This document shows, in pieces, positions 51,785-59,413 of a DNA stretch of 59,413 nt. The notes under the pieces were generated by a model. The model did not search any database and was not told where the DNA came from. It saw only the letters and a list, made by a program, of their open reading frames with translations. How positions within the stretch are numbered: position 1 is the stretch's first letter; each line of letters begins with the position of its first letter. Position numbers and translations under genes: made by a program. Source of the stretch: Anaerolineae bacterium (GTDB lineage: Bacteria; Chloroflexota; Anaerolineae; Aggregatilineales; Aggregatilineaceae); assembly GCA_016926875.1 (NCBI GenBank), contig JAFGNU010000006.1, positions 1-59,413 on the forward strand, given 5' to 3'.

Positions 51785-51818
51785 AAACCGTTCCGGGCTG
51801 TGCGCCGGGACGGTTTTT
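51785..51818 (+). terminator. Rho-independent terminator of the tig-clpP-clpX operon
   Basis: AAACCGTTCCGG (51785-51796) pairs with CCGGGACGGTTT (51805-51816), with one G-U, around an 8-base loop. The exit is TTTTTCG. Confidence 0.8.
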
Positions 51819-51914
51819 CGTTACATTAGCTGCCTGTTCCTGCCGCGCAGCGCTGAGAGGGATGGTAGGCTGGCGCCAACAGCCAATCGCCAGCAGGTTA
51901 GAGGAGTGTTGATC

Positions 51915-52598
51915 ATGCGCCGGTTGGTAGGGTGGATAGGGGGCATTGGGCTGGCGCTCGGCATGATCGGGTTGGCGGGCTGTTCGCTGAGCCGGGATGA
52001 GCAGGCGGTTGTCAGCGCGACACCACCTGCGCCAACCATGAGACTGCCGGACAGCGCCACGCCGACGCCGGTTGTGATCAGTAGCCCGACCGTCACGTCA
52101 TCAGCGGATGTGATTCGCGAAATCGCGCCGACAACCACTTTGGCTCCCACCGAATCACTGCCCGCAGCAGCAACCGCCACCCTGCCGACGGATACACCTG
52201 TATTGGCGCCTGTAGTTACTACTGCGCCAACGCTCACGCCTGCCGGACCGCCGACCCTGGCGCCATTGGACGATGGCAGCGGGCGAACCGTGCCCGGTAC
52301 AGGGGGCAGAACCAGGGCGGGTGACGTGGTGGAAGAAGGTGGGTTGTATGCAGTGGGCGACGTGGTTCGCGTGCAGACGACCGGGGGCGATACATTGAAC
52401 CTGCGCGCCGAACCGGGCGGGGAGGTGCTGACCCGCCTGGCCGACGGGACACCGGTCACGATCCTGGACGGGCCGCGCGACGTGGACGGCTATCGCTGGT
52501 GGCAGGTACGCACCGGCGACGGTCTGGTAGGCTGGGCAGTAGAATCGATCACACAGGCGAACGGTTCGCGGTTGTGGACGCTGGTTCCTGCGGAGTGA
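51915..52598 (+). CDS. Lipoprotein with C-terminal bacterial SH3 domain
   Basis: This 227-aa protein has a lipoprotein signal ending GLAGC (Cys about residue 23). A 110-residue linker rich in Thr, Pro, Ala and Ser follows, then an SH3b domain: VGDVVRVQTTGGDTLNLRAE, VLTRLADGTPVTILDGP and WWQVRTGDGLVGWAVE. Such domains bind cell-wall or peptide ligands. Start: ATG 8-9 bases after GAGGAG; a longer in-frame reading back into clpX is rejected because the clpX terminator intervenes. Confidence 0.85.
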   Translation: MRRLVGWIGGIGLALGMIGLAGCSLSRDEQAVVSATPPAPTMRLPDSATPTPVVISSPTVTSSADVIREIAPTTTLAPTESLPAAATATLPTDTPVLAPVVTTAPTLTPAGPPTLAPLDDGSGRTVPGTGGRTRAGDVVEEGGLYAVGDVVRVQTTGGDTLNLRAEPGGEVLTRLADGTPVTILDGPRDVDGYRWWQVRTGDGLVGWAVESITQANGSRLWTLVPAE

Positions 52599-52627
52599 GG
52601 GCAGGCGCCGCAGCCCATGCATAGTGA

Positions 52628-52661
52628 GAGGCGGCCCTTTGGTGGGGTTCAGGGCCGCCTC
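52628..52661. terminator. Strong hairpin after the SH3 lipoprotein gene
   Basis: A perfect 11-bp stem, GAGGCGGCCCT with AGGGCCGCCTC, has a 12-base loop. The exit on the plus strand is CAAAAGTG, with no T-run. It may act as a transcript 3' end or a barrier for either strand. Confidence 0.45.
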
Positions 52662-52873
52662 AAAAGTGTATTATAGAGCTAAATATAGTTGAAGAAATAT
52701 ATTCAGTTGCGTGAGGTGATCAAAGCAAGTGTTTTAGTCAAACGAGTTGTAGTTGGGTTGTGCCGGTTAATGTCTCTTAGACAACTAAGATTCTTGGCTA
52801 AGTACCAGTTTGGGTTAAAGCATTTTTGGTTAAATAAATCTTTTGGCCGACAAAGTCTCTTAAGGGGTAAGAT

Positions 52874-53497
52874 CTAGTGCGCTTGGTCGTACAACACAAC
52901 ATTCGTTTCGCTGTCCAGCGCGCGGGCCAACGCTTGCGCGTCCAGGTACGTGCCGCCGTTGGTGCCCCAGTGGCTGGGGATCACCCAGCTTGGGTGCATC
53001 TGGTTGATCAAATCAACCGTGCGATCCAGGGGCATGGTACCCTGGCCTGCGCCGACAGGTAGAATAGCAACATCGGCCTGGATGCGCCCCAGTTCGGGCA
53101 CAACGTCCGTGCTGCCAGCATAATATATGTCGTAATAATCCATAGAAATAATAAACCCGAGTCCACCTCTGGACACCGGGTTATGGCGGGTAAATGTATA
53201 AGCCGGGATCGCGGTGATCCGGGCTGAGCCGATGTTTACGCTCTGCCAGGGCCGCAGGATCATTGTGTTATCGTAGTCTAAAACGGCTGCTGTGTTGGCA
53301 TTGGTGATGATCAGGGTATGAGGACCACACAGTTTATCGATGTCTGCCGGGGAACAGTGATCGTATTGGTCATTGGATATGAGAATCACATCTGCATGGA
53401 AGGCAGTGCGCGCGATGCGCCAGGGGTTGATGTAGATCAGTGGAGGACCTTCAACACGGAAACTGCCATGTCCCAACCACTGGATGCGGTCGATCAT
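52874..53497 (-). CDS. MBL-fold hydrolase, UlaG/L-ascorbate-6-P lactonase-like
   Basis: This is a 207-aa metallo-beta-lactamase-fold protein of the beta-lactamase superfamily 2 type. It has IQWLGHGSFRVEGPPLIYIN, ILISNDQYDHCSPADID (a D-x-Y-DHC form of HxHxDH in which Asp/Asn replaces the first His), IYYAGSTDVVPEL, and VAILPVGAGQGTM with PSHWGTN near the end. The first metal-ligand positions differ from the canonical HxHxDH, so activity is uncertain. The start at 53497 is 6 bases after GGGAGC. Its promoter is at 53551-53579. Confidence 0.78.
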   Translation of the reverse strand: MIDRIQWLGHGSFRVEGPPLIYINPWRIARTAFHADVILISNDQYDHCSPADIDKLCGPHTLIITNANTAAVLDYDNTMILRPWQSVNIGSARITAIPAYTFTRHNPVSRGGLGFIISMDYYDIYYAGSTDVVPELGRIQADVAILPVGAGQGTMPLDRTVDLINQMHPSWVIPSHWGTNGGTYLDAQALARALDSETNVVLYDQAH

Positions 53498-53550
53498 CGG
53501 TGCTCCCTGAAAGCAAGTGTAAAAAAACTGTAAAAGCCACACACGTAAAT

Positions 53551-53579
53551 AGTATAACACTCGCGATCCGGGCTGACAA
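53551..53579 (-). promoter_or_regulatory. Promoter of the MBL-fold gene
   Basis: On the minus strand TTGTCA (plus 53574-53579) and TATACT (plus 53551-53556) are exactly 17 bases apart. The leader to the ATG at 53497 is about 45 bases. Confidence 0.7.
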
Positions 53580-53778
53580 CCTCTGCACGAGCCATGCAAG
53601 ATTAGAGATTCATGAGAAAGCCTACCGCAAACTATGTTTAGCCGGTATTACAGTGGGTGGCAAAACGCCGCCCAGCCAGTAATATTTGCCGGGGAGCCAA
53701 CAAGCCGGGTATATTAAAAATAATCAGTCTGCCATCATTGTATTTTAATTCTATCTTTTACCAAAAGGGGTATAGCGC

Positions 53779-54987
53779 GTGACACAACTCCCTGCGTATG
53801 ACCTGGAAGCGGTGCGCCGGTCGTTCCCGATTGCGCAGCGCCTGACCTATCTCAACCATGCCAGCATCGCCCCGGTTCCGACGGCGAGCCAGGAAGCAAT
53901 GGACGCCGTTACCGGGCGGTTGGGCAGTGATCCCCAGTCGTTGTTTGTGGGTGCAGCCGGTGACCCGCTGGGCAATGTTTTTGTAACGTTTTCGTCCGAG
54001 ATCGCGGCGCATATCAACGCCGCCGACCCGCGCGAAGTAGTCGGCGTGATGAGCACGTCCGCCGGGATCAACACCGTCGCCCAGGCAATCGACTGGCAGC
54101 CGGGCGATAACATTGTGTTCTGCAATGTCGAGTTCCCGTCGAATGTGTATCCCTGGATGGTGTTGGAGCGGCGCGGGGTGGAATGCCGCCTGGCACCATC
54201 TGACAACGGCGGGCTGACGGTCGAGGCGGTGGACGCGCTGGCCGATGCGAACACGCGGCTGGTGGCCGTCAGCGCCGTGCAGTTTTTGACCGGGCACCGC
54301 GCCGACCTGGTCGCGTTGGGCGCTTACTGCCGGGCGCGAGGCATCCTGTTTGTGGTGGATGCGATCCAGGCGGCGGGACACATCCCGATTGACGTCCAGG
54401 CCATGCAGATTGACGTCCTGGTTGCCGGTGGGCAGAAATCCTTGATGGGACCGCCGGGGCAGGGGTTTTTGTATGTGCGTGATGCGGTATGCGCCGGGAT
54501 GCTGCCGGGCATGGTGGGACCGACCGCCGTCGAGGGCTGGGAGCACTGGCTGCACTATGACCTGACACCGCGTGAGGGTGCGGCCCGCTTTATGATGGGC
54601 ACACCCAATATCGCGGGCATGTTTGGCGTGCTGGCGAGCGTGCGCTTTTTGCGCGAACTGGGCATCGAGCACATCGACGCCTGGACGCGCCACCTGTCCC
54701 AGGTCGCTATCGAAGACCTGGTCGCGCGCGGTTACGACGTCATCACGCCGACCGATCCCGCGCGGCACGGCCCGATTGTGACCTTCCGTGTGGGCGATCC
54801 CAACGACATGCAGCAGGCCGAATCGCAGGCAGCAGCGATGCTGGCGCACCTGGCGGCGAACGATGTACGTGTGAGCAAGCGCCAGGACGCGGCAGGCTGG
54901 CCGCATTTACGCATTTCAACTCACTGCTATAATACGGAAAACGAAGTGCGCCGTGTCGGCGCGTTGTTGGAGGAATGGCGAGCATGA
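53779..54987 (+). CDS. Class V PLP-dependent aminotransferase
   Basis: This 402-aa fold-type I PLP enzyme is similar to cysteine desulfurase, kynureninase or isopenicillin epimerase-like proteins. Landmarks are LTYLNHASIAPVP, MSTSAGINTVAQAI (PLP phosphate), ILFVVDAIQAAGHIPIDV (PLP-ring Asp) and VLVAGGQKSLMGPPGQGFLY (Schiff-base Lys). No cysteine-desulfurase catalytic Cys is evident, so a sulfur role is doubtful. The start is GTG 8 bases after AAAAGGGG. It overlaps the AAA+ gene by 4 bases (ATGA). Confidence 0.85.
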   Translation: MTQLPAYDLEAVRRSFPIAQRLTYLNHASIAPVPTASQEAMDAVTGRLGSDPQSLFVGAAGDPLGNVFVTFSSEIAAHINAADPREVVGVMSTSAGINTVAQAIDWQPGDNIVFCNVEFPSNVYPWMVLERRGVECRLAPSDNGGLTVEAVDALADANTRLVAVSAVQFLTGHRADLVALGAYCRARGILFVVDAIQAAGHIPIDVQAMQIDVLVAGGQKSLMGPPGQGFLYVRDAVCAGMLPGMVGPTAVEGWEHWLHYDLTPREGAARFMMGTPNIAGMFGVLASVRFLRELGIEHIDAWTRHLSQVAIEDLVARGYDVITPTDPARHGPIVTFRVGDPNDMQQAESQAAAMLAHLAANDVRVSKRQDAAGWPHLRISTHCYNTENEVRRVGALLEEWRA

Positions 54988-56321
54988 CGACACGAGAAAA
55001 GACCCCGCCTCCGAGTCCCAGCCAGGAGCGGGCGCGGCAGTGGGCGCCGCCGCCCGTCCGGTCGATTCGGGAGACAGGGCTGAACATCGGTATTTTGTCC
55101 GATCTGGCGATCAAGATTCTATACTTTGGCGGGTATCTGTCCGGCAACCAGATCGCGGACCAGATGCACCTGCCGTTTACCGGCGTGGTGGACCTGGTGT
55201 TGGAAGGGCTGAAGCGCGAAAAGTTCCTGGAAGTCCGGGGCGGGGGCGGCCTGGGGGCAGGGGCGTATGAGTACGTGATCACGCTCAAGGGCGTGGAGAA
55301 AGCGCACGAAGCGCTGGCCCGCACGCAGTATGCCGGTGCGTGCCCGGTGACGCTGGAGCAGTACGTGAACGCGATGAATGCCCAGGCGCGCAAACGCATG
55401 ACGGTGCACCGCGAAATCCTGGAAAAGGCGCTGCGCGGGCTGGTGATCAGCGATGAGATGTTCGGACGCATCGGCCCGGCGGTGAACTCCGGCAAAGCGA
55501 TCTTCATGTACGGCCCGCCCGGCAACGGCAAGACGACGATTGCGCAGGCGGTCGGCAATATGATCCTGGGCAGCCCAATGTGGATTCCCTATGCCGTGGA
55601 CGTGGACGGGCAGGTGATCCGCGTGTTTGATAACATCAACCACGAGGTGTTGATGGACGAAGACGACCAGCGTCGAACCACCGCGACCGGCGAGCGGACC
55701 GATGCACGTTGGCTGCGCATCCGCCGCCCGGTGATCATGGTCGGCGGCGAGTTGATGATGGAAGGGCTGGACCTGGTCTATGACCCGATCAACAAGTATT
55801 ACGAAGCGCCGTACCAGATGAAAGCCAACGGCGGTATGTTCCTGATCGATGACTTCGGGCGGCAGCAAGTGCGCCCGCGTGACCTGCTCAACCGCTGGAT
55901 CGTGCCGCTGGAAAACCGGGTGGATTTCCTGACGCTCTCGACCGGGCGCAAGATCGAGGTGCCGTTTAACGTGCTGATCGTGTTCAGCACCAACATGCCG
56001 CCCGCCGACCTGGTGGACGAGGCGTTCTTGCGCCGTATCCCGCACAAGATCGAGGTAGGCGATCCGACCTACGAGCAGTTCCGCGAAATCTTTAGGCAGG
56101 TGTGTGAAGCCAAGCGCGTCCCGTATGACGAAAAGGGACTGGCTTACCTGCTGCAAGAGTGGTACATCAAGAGCGACCGCAATCTGCGCTCGGTGCACCC
56201 GCGTGATATTATCGAGCAGATCATCGACATCTCGCGTTATCAAAACCAGCCGCCCACGCTGAGCAAGGAACTGTTGGACCGGGCGTCGTCGGCCTATTTC
56301 GTGGACCTGGATTACTACTAG
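54984..56321 (+). CDS. AAA+ ATPase with N-terminal winged-helix-like domain
   Basis: This is a 445-aa protein. Residues about 30-110 resemble a winged helix (SDLAIKILYFGGYLSGNQIA, LVLEGLKREKFLEVRG). From about 165 an AAA+ module follows, with Walker A MYGPPGNGKTTIAQ (K183), Walker B MFLIDDFGR, sensor 1 LIVFSTNMPP and an Arg finger region in EAFLRRIPHK. The C-terminus resembles a helical lid. Homologues are common in Chloroflexota and Actinobacteria, sometimes near pilus or secretion genes; their role is unknown. ATG 54984 (ATGA overlap, GGAGG 10 bases upstream) is preferred over 54975. Confidence 0.8.
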   Translation: MTTREKTPPPSPSQERARQWAPPPVRSIRETGLNIGILSDLAIKILYFGGYLSGNQIADQMHLPFTGVVDLVLEGLKREKFLEVRGGGGLGAGAYEYVITLKGVEKAHEALARTQYAGACPVTLEQYVNAMNAQARKRMTVHREILEKALRGLVISDEMFGRIGPAVNSGKAIFMYGPPGNGKTTIAQAVGNMILGSPMWIPYAVDVDGQVIRVFDNINHEVLMDEDDQRRTTATGERTDARWLRIRRPVIMVGGELMMEGLDLVYDPINKYYEAPYQMKANGGMFLIDDFGRQQVRPRDLLNRWIVPLENRVDFLTLSTGRKIEVPFNVLIVFSTNMPPADLVDEAFLRRIPHKIEVGDPTYEQFREIFRQVCEAKRVPYDEKGLAYLLQEWYIKSDRNLRSVHPRDIIEQIIDISRYQNQPPTLSKELLDRASSAYFVDLDYY

Positions 56322-56446
56322 AGCTGGTGCTGGTTTCAGCCCGTGCAAACGACTGAACACTGACAGTGGACAACTTGTAGCTGGCCGAGGCCGGGCATAG
56401 GGGGGATGTGCCCGGCCCTGCGTGTTGCGTGGAGGAAGAGAGAATT

Positions 56447-58162
56447 ATGCCGAAGATCGTAACCATTGAGCAGATGCGCGCCATCGAACAGGCGTCGGAT
56501 GCCAAAGGGCACACCTACGCGGATATGATGGAACTGGCCGGGCGTGCAGTCGCCGAACGGGTCAAGATGCTGGTAGCCGGAATCCCCGACCCGCGCATCG
56601 CGATCCTGGTGGGACCGGGCAACAACGGCGGTGACGGGCTGGTCGCCGGGCGGCTGTTGGCCCAGGAGCTAGAAGCGGTAACGGTTGGCGCGTTTTTGCT
56701 CAGTCCGCGGGAGGATGACGACCCGGTCTATGCAGCGGCGCGGGATGCCGGGCTGTTCCTGGTTGAGAAAGGGGACGACAAAGCCCAGGGCTACCGTGTG
56801 CTGCAAAACCTGATCGCCAACGCAGACGTGGTGATCGACGCGCTGTTTGGCACCAGCTTGCACCTGCCGATTCGCGGTGACGCGGCCCAGGTGCTCAAGG
56901 CGGTGAACAAGGCGCTGGTTATCCGCAAAAACGAGCGCCCGCTGCTGCCCTATATCACGCCCGCCGACCCGGAGGAAACCGACAGGTCCGCCGGGCCGGT
57001 GATCGTGGCGGTGGACTGCCCCAGCGGACTGCACTGTGATACCGGCGAACTGGATAGCAACACGATCCCGGCTGACGAGACGATCACGTTTGCTGCCGCC
57101 AAGCCGGGCCTGCTCACGTTTCCCGGTGCGACGATGGTTGGGCGGCTGCATATCGCAGATATTGGCCTGCCGGGGAATTTGCCGGAACTCAACGACGTGC
57201 CGCTGATCCTGGTCGATGCGGCAGAGGTGGGCGCACGCCTGCCGGAACGTCCGGCCAACAGCCACAAGGGCACGTTCGGTAAGGCGATGATCACGGCGGG
57301 CAGCCTGAATTACATCGGCGCGGCATACCTGGCCGCCGGTGGGGCGTACCGCGTCGGGGCGGGACTGGTGACGGTCGCAGCGCCGCAGATCATCGTGCCG
57401 ACGCTGGCCGGGATGCTGCCGGAAGCGACCTGGATTTTGCTGCCGCATAACATGGGCGTGCTGAACGAGGCGGCTGTGCGCGTGCTGCGGGATGAAATCG
57501 ACGACTACAGCGCGCTGCTGCTGGGTCCCGGCTTTGGGCAGGAAGACGTGACGGCGGAGTTTTTGCGCGAGCTGCTGCTACCGAAAGAGGAAATCCGGCA
57601 TTCGCGGGCGATTGGTTTTGTACCGCTGGCGCAGGACGAAGCCGGAATGCAGTCGCCCCGCGCCAACCTGCCCCCGCTGGTGATCGACGCGGACGGGCTG
57701 AACCTGTTGGCCGGGATGGACGACTGGCAGGCGTTGGTACCGCCCAACACGATCCTGACGCCGCATCCCGGCGAATTTGCGCGGCTGGCGGGCATGGATA
57801 CCGCCAATGTGCAGGCCAACCGCTTGCAGCTTGCCTGGGAAAAGGCAGTGGAATGGGGCTGTGTGGTGGTGCTCAAGGGCGCGTTCACGGTCATCGCGGC
57901 ACCGGACGAACGCGCGGCAGTGCTGCCCTTTGCCACGTCCGCGTTGGCGAGCGCCGGGACCGGTGACGTGCTGGCCGGGGCGATTGTTGGGCTGCTGGCG
58001 CAGGGATTGGCACCCTATGACGCGGCGCTGGCGGGTGCGTGGCTGCACGGGCTGGCGGGCGTGCGAGCAGAGACGCTGCTGAATACGGCGGCGAGCGTCA
58101 CGGCAGGCGACGTGTTGGAACTGCTGCCGGAGGCGGTGCACCTGGCGGAGCAGGCGCGGTAG
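56447..58162 (+). CDS. nnr: Bifunctional NAD(P)HX epimerase and ADP/ATP-dependent dehydratase
   Basis: This 571-aa protein repairs hydrated NAD(P)H. The N-terminal YjeF/NnrE epimerase half has IEQMRAIEQASDAKGHTYAD, LVGPGNNGGDGLVAGRLL and VIDALFGTSL. The C-terminal NnrD/ribokinase-like half starts near residue 265 with NSHKGTFGKAMITAGS and has LTPHPGEFARLAG, VVVLKGAFTVI and SAGTGDVLAGAIVGLLAQG (catalytic Asp). Fusion of both halves is common in bacteria. Start: ATG behind GGAGGAAGAG, 125 bases after the AAA+ gene. Confidence 0.94.
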   Translation: MPKIVTIEQMRAIEQASDAKGHTYADMMELAGRAVAERVKMLVAGIPDPRIAILVGPGNNGGDGLVAGRLLAQELEAVTVGAFLLSPREDDDPVYAAARDAGLFLVEKGDDKAQGYRVLQNLIANADVVIDALFGTSLHLPIRGDAAQVLKAVNKALVIRKNERPLLPYITPADPEETDRSAGPVIVAVDCPSGLHCDTGELDSNTIPADETITFAAAKPGLLTFPGATMVGRLHIADIGLPGNLPELNDVPLILVDAAEVGARLPERPANSHKGTFGKAMITAGSLNYIGAAYLAAGGAYRVGAGLVTVAAPQIIVPTLAGMLPEATWILLPHNMGVLNEAAVRVLRDEIDDYSALLLGPGFGQEDVTAEFLRELLLPKEEIRHSRAIGFVPLAQDEAGMQSPRANLPPLVIDADGLNLLAGMDDWQALVPPNTILTPHPGEFARLAGMDTANVQANRLQLAWEKAVEWGCVVVLKGAFTVIAAPDERAAVLPFATSALASAGTGDVLAGAIVGLLAQGLAPYDAALAGAWLHGLAGVRAETLLNTAASVTAGDVLELLPEAVHLAEQAR

Positions 58163-58181
58163 AGGATACCGGGATTGGCCT

Positions 58182-58811
58182 ATGTTCCCGCTTCAGTTCG
58201 ACGGCGAAATCCGCGCCGTCACCAAAATACAGGCCGGTGATTTCACGCCGGATCACCGTGACCAGTTGGCGCAGGCGAGCTTTCAGGCGGGGCGCCTGCT
58301 GCTGCCGGATGCGCGCTGGGCGTCCCTGTTCCTGGGCGCGGGCGAAGAAAAAGCCGTGTTCTGCGTGTGCGACCATGCGAACCGGGTGTTTGCAGTCGAG
58401 GCGCTCGACGAGCGCACATATGTGGACGGGCGGTTCGTGGGTGGGCAGTACTTTTTTGACATGCGGGTGCCGGGACTCAGCGGCGCCAGGCTGCGCCCGG
58501 ACAGCACATTTGGCCTGATGTTCAGCGGAAAAATCAGGGTCCGCGAGTTCGTGCACGGGTACGAATGGGCGCGGTTCCGCTTTGATCCGCGCAGGCGGAG
58601 CCTGCTAGACCCGCTGCTGACGTCGTTTCTCCGCGCGGTGTTGGCGTACCGGTTCGATTTTTACCGGACTCACTACCGGGATGTGCACGCGCGCAACGTG
58701 CTGTTTGAACTGCGAGCGCTGAGTGAAAAGGGGGTGCCGGTCCTGGTGCGGAACTGGACCGGCGCGTTCCGGCTGGTGCGTGTTGGCTTGCAGGCGGTGG
58801 ATGTGCGCTGA
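58182..58811 (+). CDS. Hypothetical protein, 209 aa
   Basis: This soluble protein belongs to no recognised family. It has two possible beta-domains (FDGEIRAVTKIQAGDFTPDH, VFAVEALDERTYVDGRF, QYFFDMRVPGLSGARLRP) and a C-terminal helical, basic part (SLLDPLLTSFLRAVLAYRFD). Residues 137-180 are repeated at the window end as a truncated copy. Start: ATG 20 bases after the NAD(P)HX repair gene, with only a distant AGAGGA. The function is unknown. Confidence 0.65.
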   Translation: MFPLQFDGEIRAVTKIQAGDFTPDHRDQLAQASFQAGRLLLPDARWASLFLGAGEEKAVFCVCDHANRVFAVEALDERTYVDGRFVGGQYFFDMRVPGLSGARLRPDSTFGLMFSGKIRVREFVHGYEWARFRFDPRRRSLLDPLLTSFLRAVLAYRFDFYRTHYRDVHARNVLFELRALSEKGVPVLVRNWTGAFRLVRVGLQAVDVR

Positions 58812-58947
58812 CACGCCCGGTATCTTATGCCTACTGAGGCGGAGTGGCACGCTTGCCGAAAAAACCGTTGGAGCGCGCTCACCCGTGTGCTGTGGCACGA
58901 CGCAGTTTCACGACTTTGGTGTGGTCAATGCCAACCGGCGGTATGGG

Positions 58948-59154
58948 TCAGTCTGTTTTCACAAATGTCAGTGTTGTTTTACCCCGCGCCCATCCTAGGC
59001 AGAAGAGCTGCGTCAAACATCCTACATCTTGATCTGTTCGGCTTTGGAGCGTATAACCTTTGTTTGTCCACTTTTGAATAGCACTCTCAATAGCGGCATT
59101 GTTAGGGTTATTCATGAGTCCATAAGAAATGGTTACACTTTTGGCTTTTGGCAT
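58948..59154 (-). CDS. Small hypothetical protein in AT-rich junction
   Basis: This 68-aa protein begins MPKAKSVTISYGLMNNPNNA. It then has AIQKWTNKGYTLQSRTDQD and ends GWARGKTTLTFVKTD. The ordered hydrophobic and basic pattern and the AGGAG 9 bases upstream of the ATG support a real gene. It looks like the C-terminal 'G-Y-x-L' module seen in small SHOCT-associated proteins, but no name is justified. It is on the opposite strand to its neighbours and in lower-GC sequence. Confidence 0.6.
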   Translation of the reverse strand: MPKAKSVTISYGLMNNPNNAAIESAIQKWTNKGYTLQSRTDQDVGCLTQLFCLGWARGKTTLTFVKTD

Positions 59155-59280
59155 AGCGGCTTACTCCTGAAGGCTACGAATCCGTAGATAATTCTATGTA
59201 TGTAAAGAGATATGTGCAAGTTAGCATAAGTGGGAGTATGGATAGCCTACACGTATATATGGATGCTTTATGTTTGACAG

Positions 59281-59413
59281 CGCAGGCGGAGCCTGCTGGA
59301 CCCGCTGCTGACGCCATTTCTCCGCGCGGTGTTGGCGGACCGGTTCGATTTTTTCCGGACTCACTACCGGGATGTGCACGCGCGCAACGTGCTGTTTGAA
59401 CTGCGAGCGCTGA
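59281..59413 (+). pseudogene. Truncated duplicate of the 209-aa gene
   Basis: These 133 bases match 58590-58722 at 128 positions without gaps. The reading frame corresponds to residues 137-180 with S to P, Y to D and Y to F changes. In this frame a TGA occurs just upstream (59275-59277), so the copy has no start of its own and is a fragment. It continues past the right edge. Confidence 0.8.

Noticed and set aside
53758..56360. Long minus-strand ORFs opposite the aminotransferase and AAA+ genes
   Set aside because: The plus-strand genes carry clear catalytic motifs; the opposite frames have none.

Overview
The window looks like a chromosomal segment of a high-GC member of the Chloroflexota, probably Anaerolineae or a close relative. 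This is inferred from three things. Several lipoproteins have a short Thr/Pro-rich linker after the lipobox. The gene families are typical of the group (CpXC, DUF2283, DUF1385, paired PF06182-type ABC-2 permeases). GTG and TTG starts are frequent. No phage, insertion sequence, CRISPR array or rRNA was found. The only RNA gene is a tRNA-Leu(UAG).

Layout. From 1 to 4.4 kb (+): the tail of an unknown gene, an MTA phosphorylase-type gene, a DUF2283 protein, a SEDS (FtsW/RodA) protein and an overlapping penicillin-binding-protein homologue that has lost all three transpeptidase motifs. From 4.4 to 13.3 kb (-): a CpXC protein, a soluble histidine kinase, a class III aminotransferase, a membrane sensor kinase with its OmpR-type regulator, and a ROK kinase. 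From 13.6 to 26.1 kb (+): mutS and recJ; two tandem secreted glycoside-hydrolase-like proteins, the second without the nucleophile Glu; a polytopic glycosyltransferase-like protein; a GNAT; an MFS transporter; and a DUF1385 protein. From 26 to 33 kb, mixed strands: a metallophosphoesterase, a methyltransferase, an HD hydrolase, an NTF2-like protein, a tandem substrate-binding-like secreted protein with an acidic tail, a lipoprotein and two small genes. From 33 to 42.7 kb (+): an exonuclease-DinG helicase, twin small membrane proteins, efp, a small Cys-rich protein, a HAD-DinB fusion, and an ABC-2 exporter whose ATPase and permease genes are split by a low-GC HEPN-like gene and a DUF2283 gene. 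From 42.7 to 45.2 kb (-): a secreted GH116 glucosidase. From 45.3 to 52.6 kb (+): a propeller lipoprotein, a kinase with a degenerate receiver, tRNA-Leu, tig-clpP-clpX, and an SH3 lipoprotein. From 52.8 to 59.4 kb: an UlaG-like lactonase (-); a class V aminotransferase, a winged-helix AAA+ ATPase, a bifunctional NAD(P)HX repair enzyme and an unknown 209-aa protein (+); then an AT-rich junction with a small gene (-). The window ends in a 133-bp near-identical copy of part of the 209-aa gene.

How the genes work together. The tig-clpP-clpX run is a protein-folding and turnover unit. mutS-recJ and the DinG-type helicase are DNA maintenance genes. The secreted hydrolases, substrate-binding-like protein and lipoproteins suggest a cell that uses or senses external carbohydrate. 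The most unusual signals are the SEDS/dead-PBP pair, the active/inactive glycosidase pair, and the HEPN-like gene embedded in the ABC operon.
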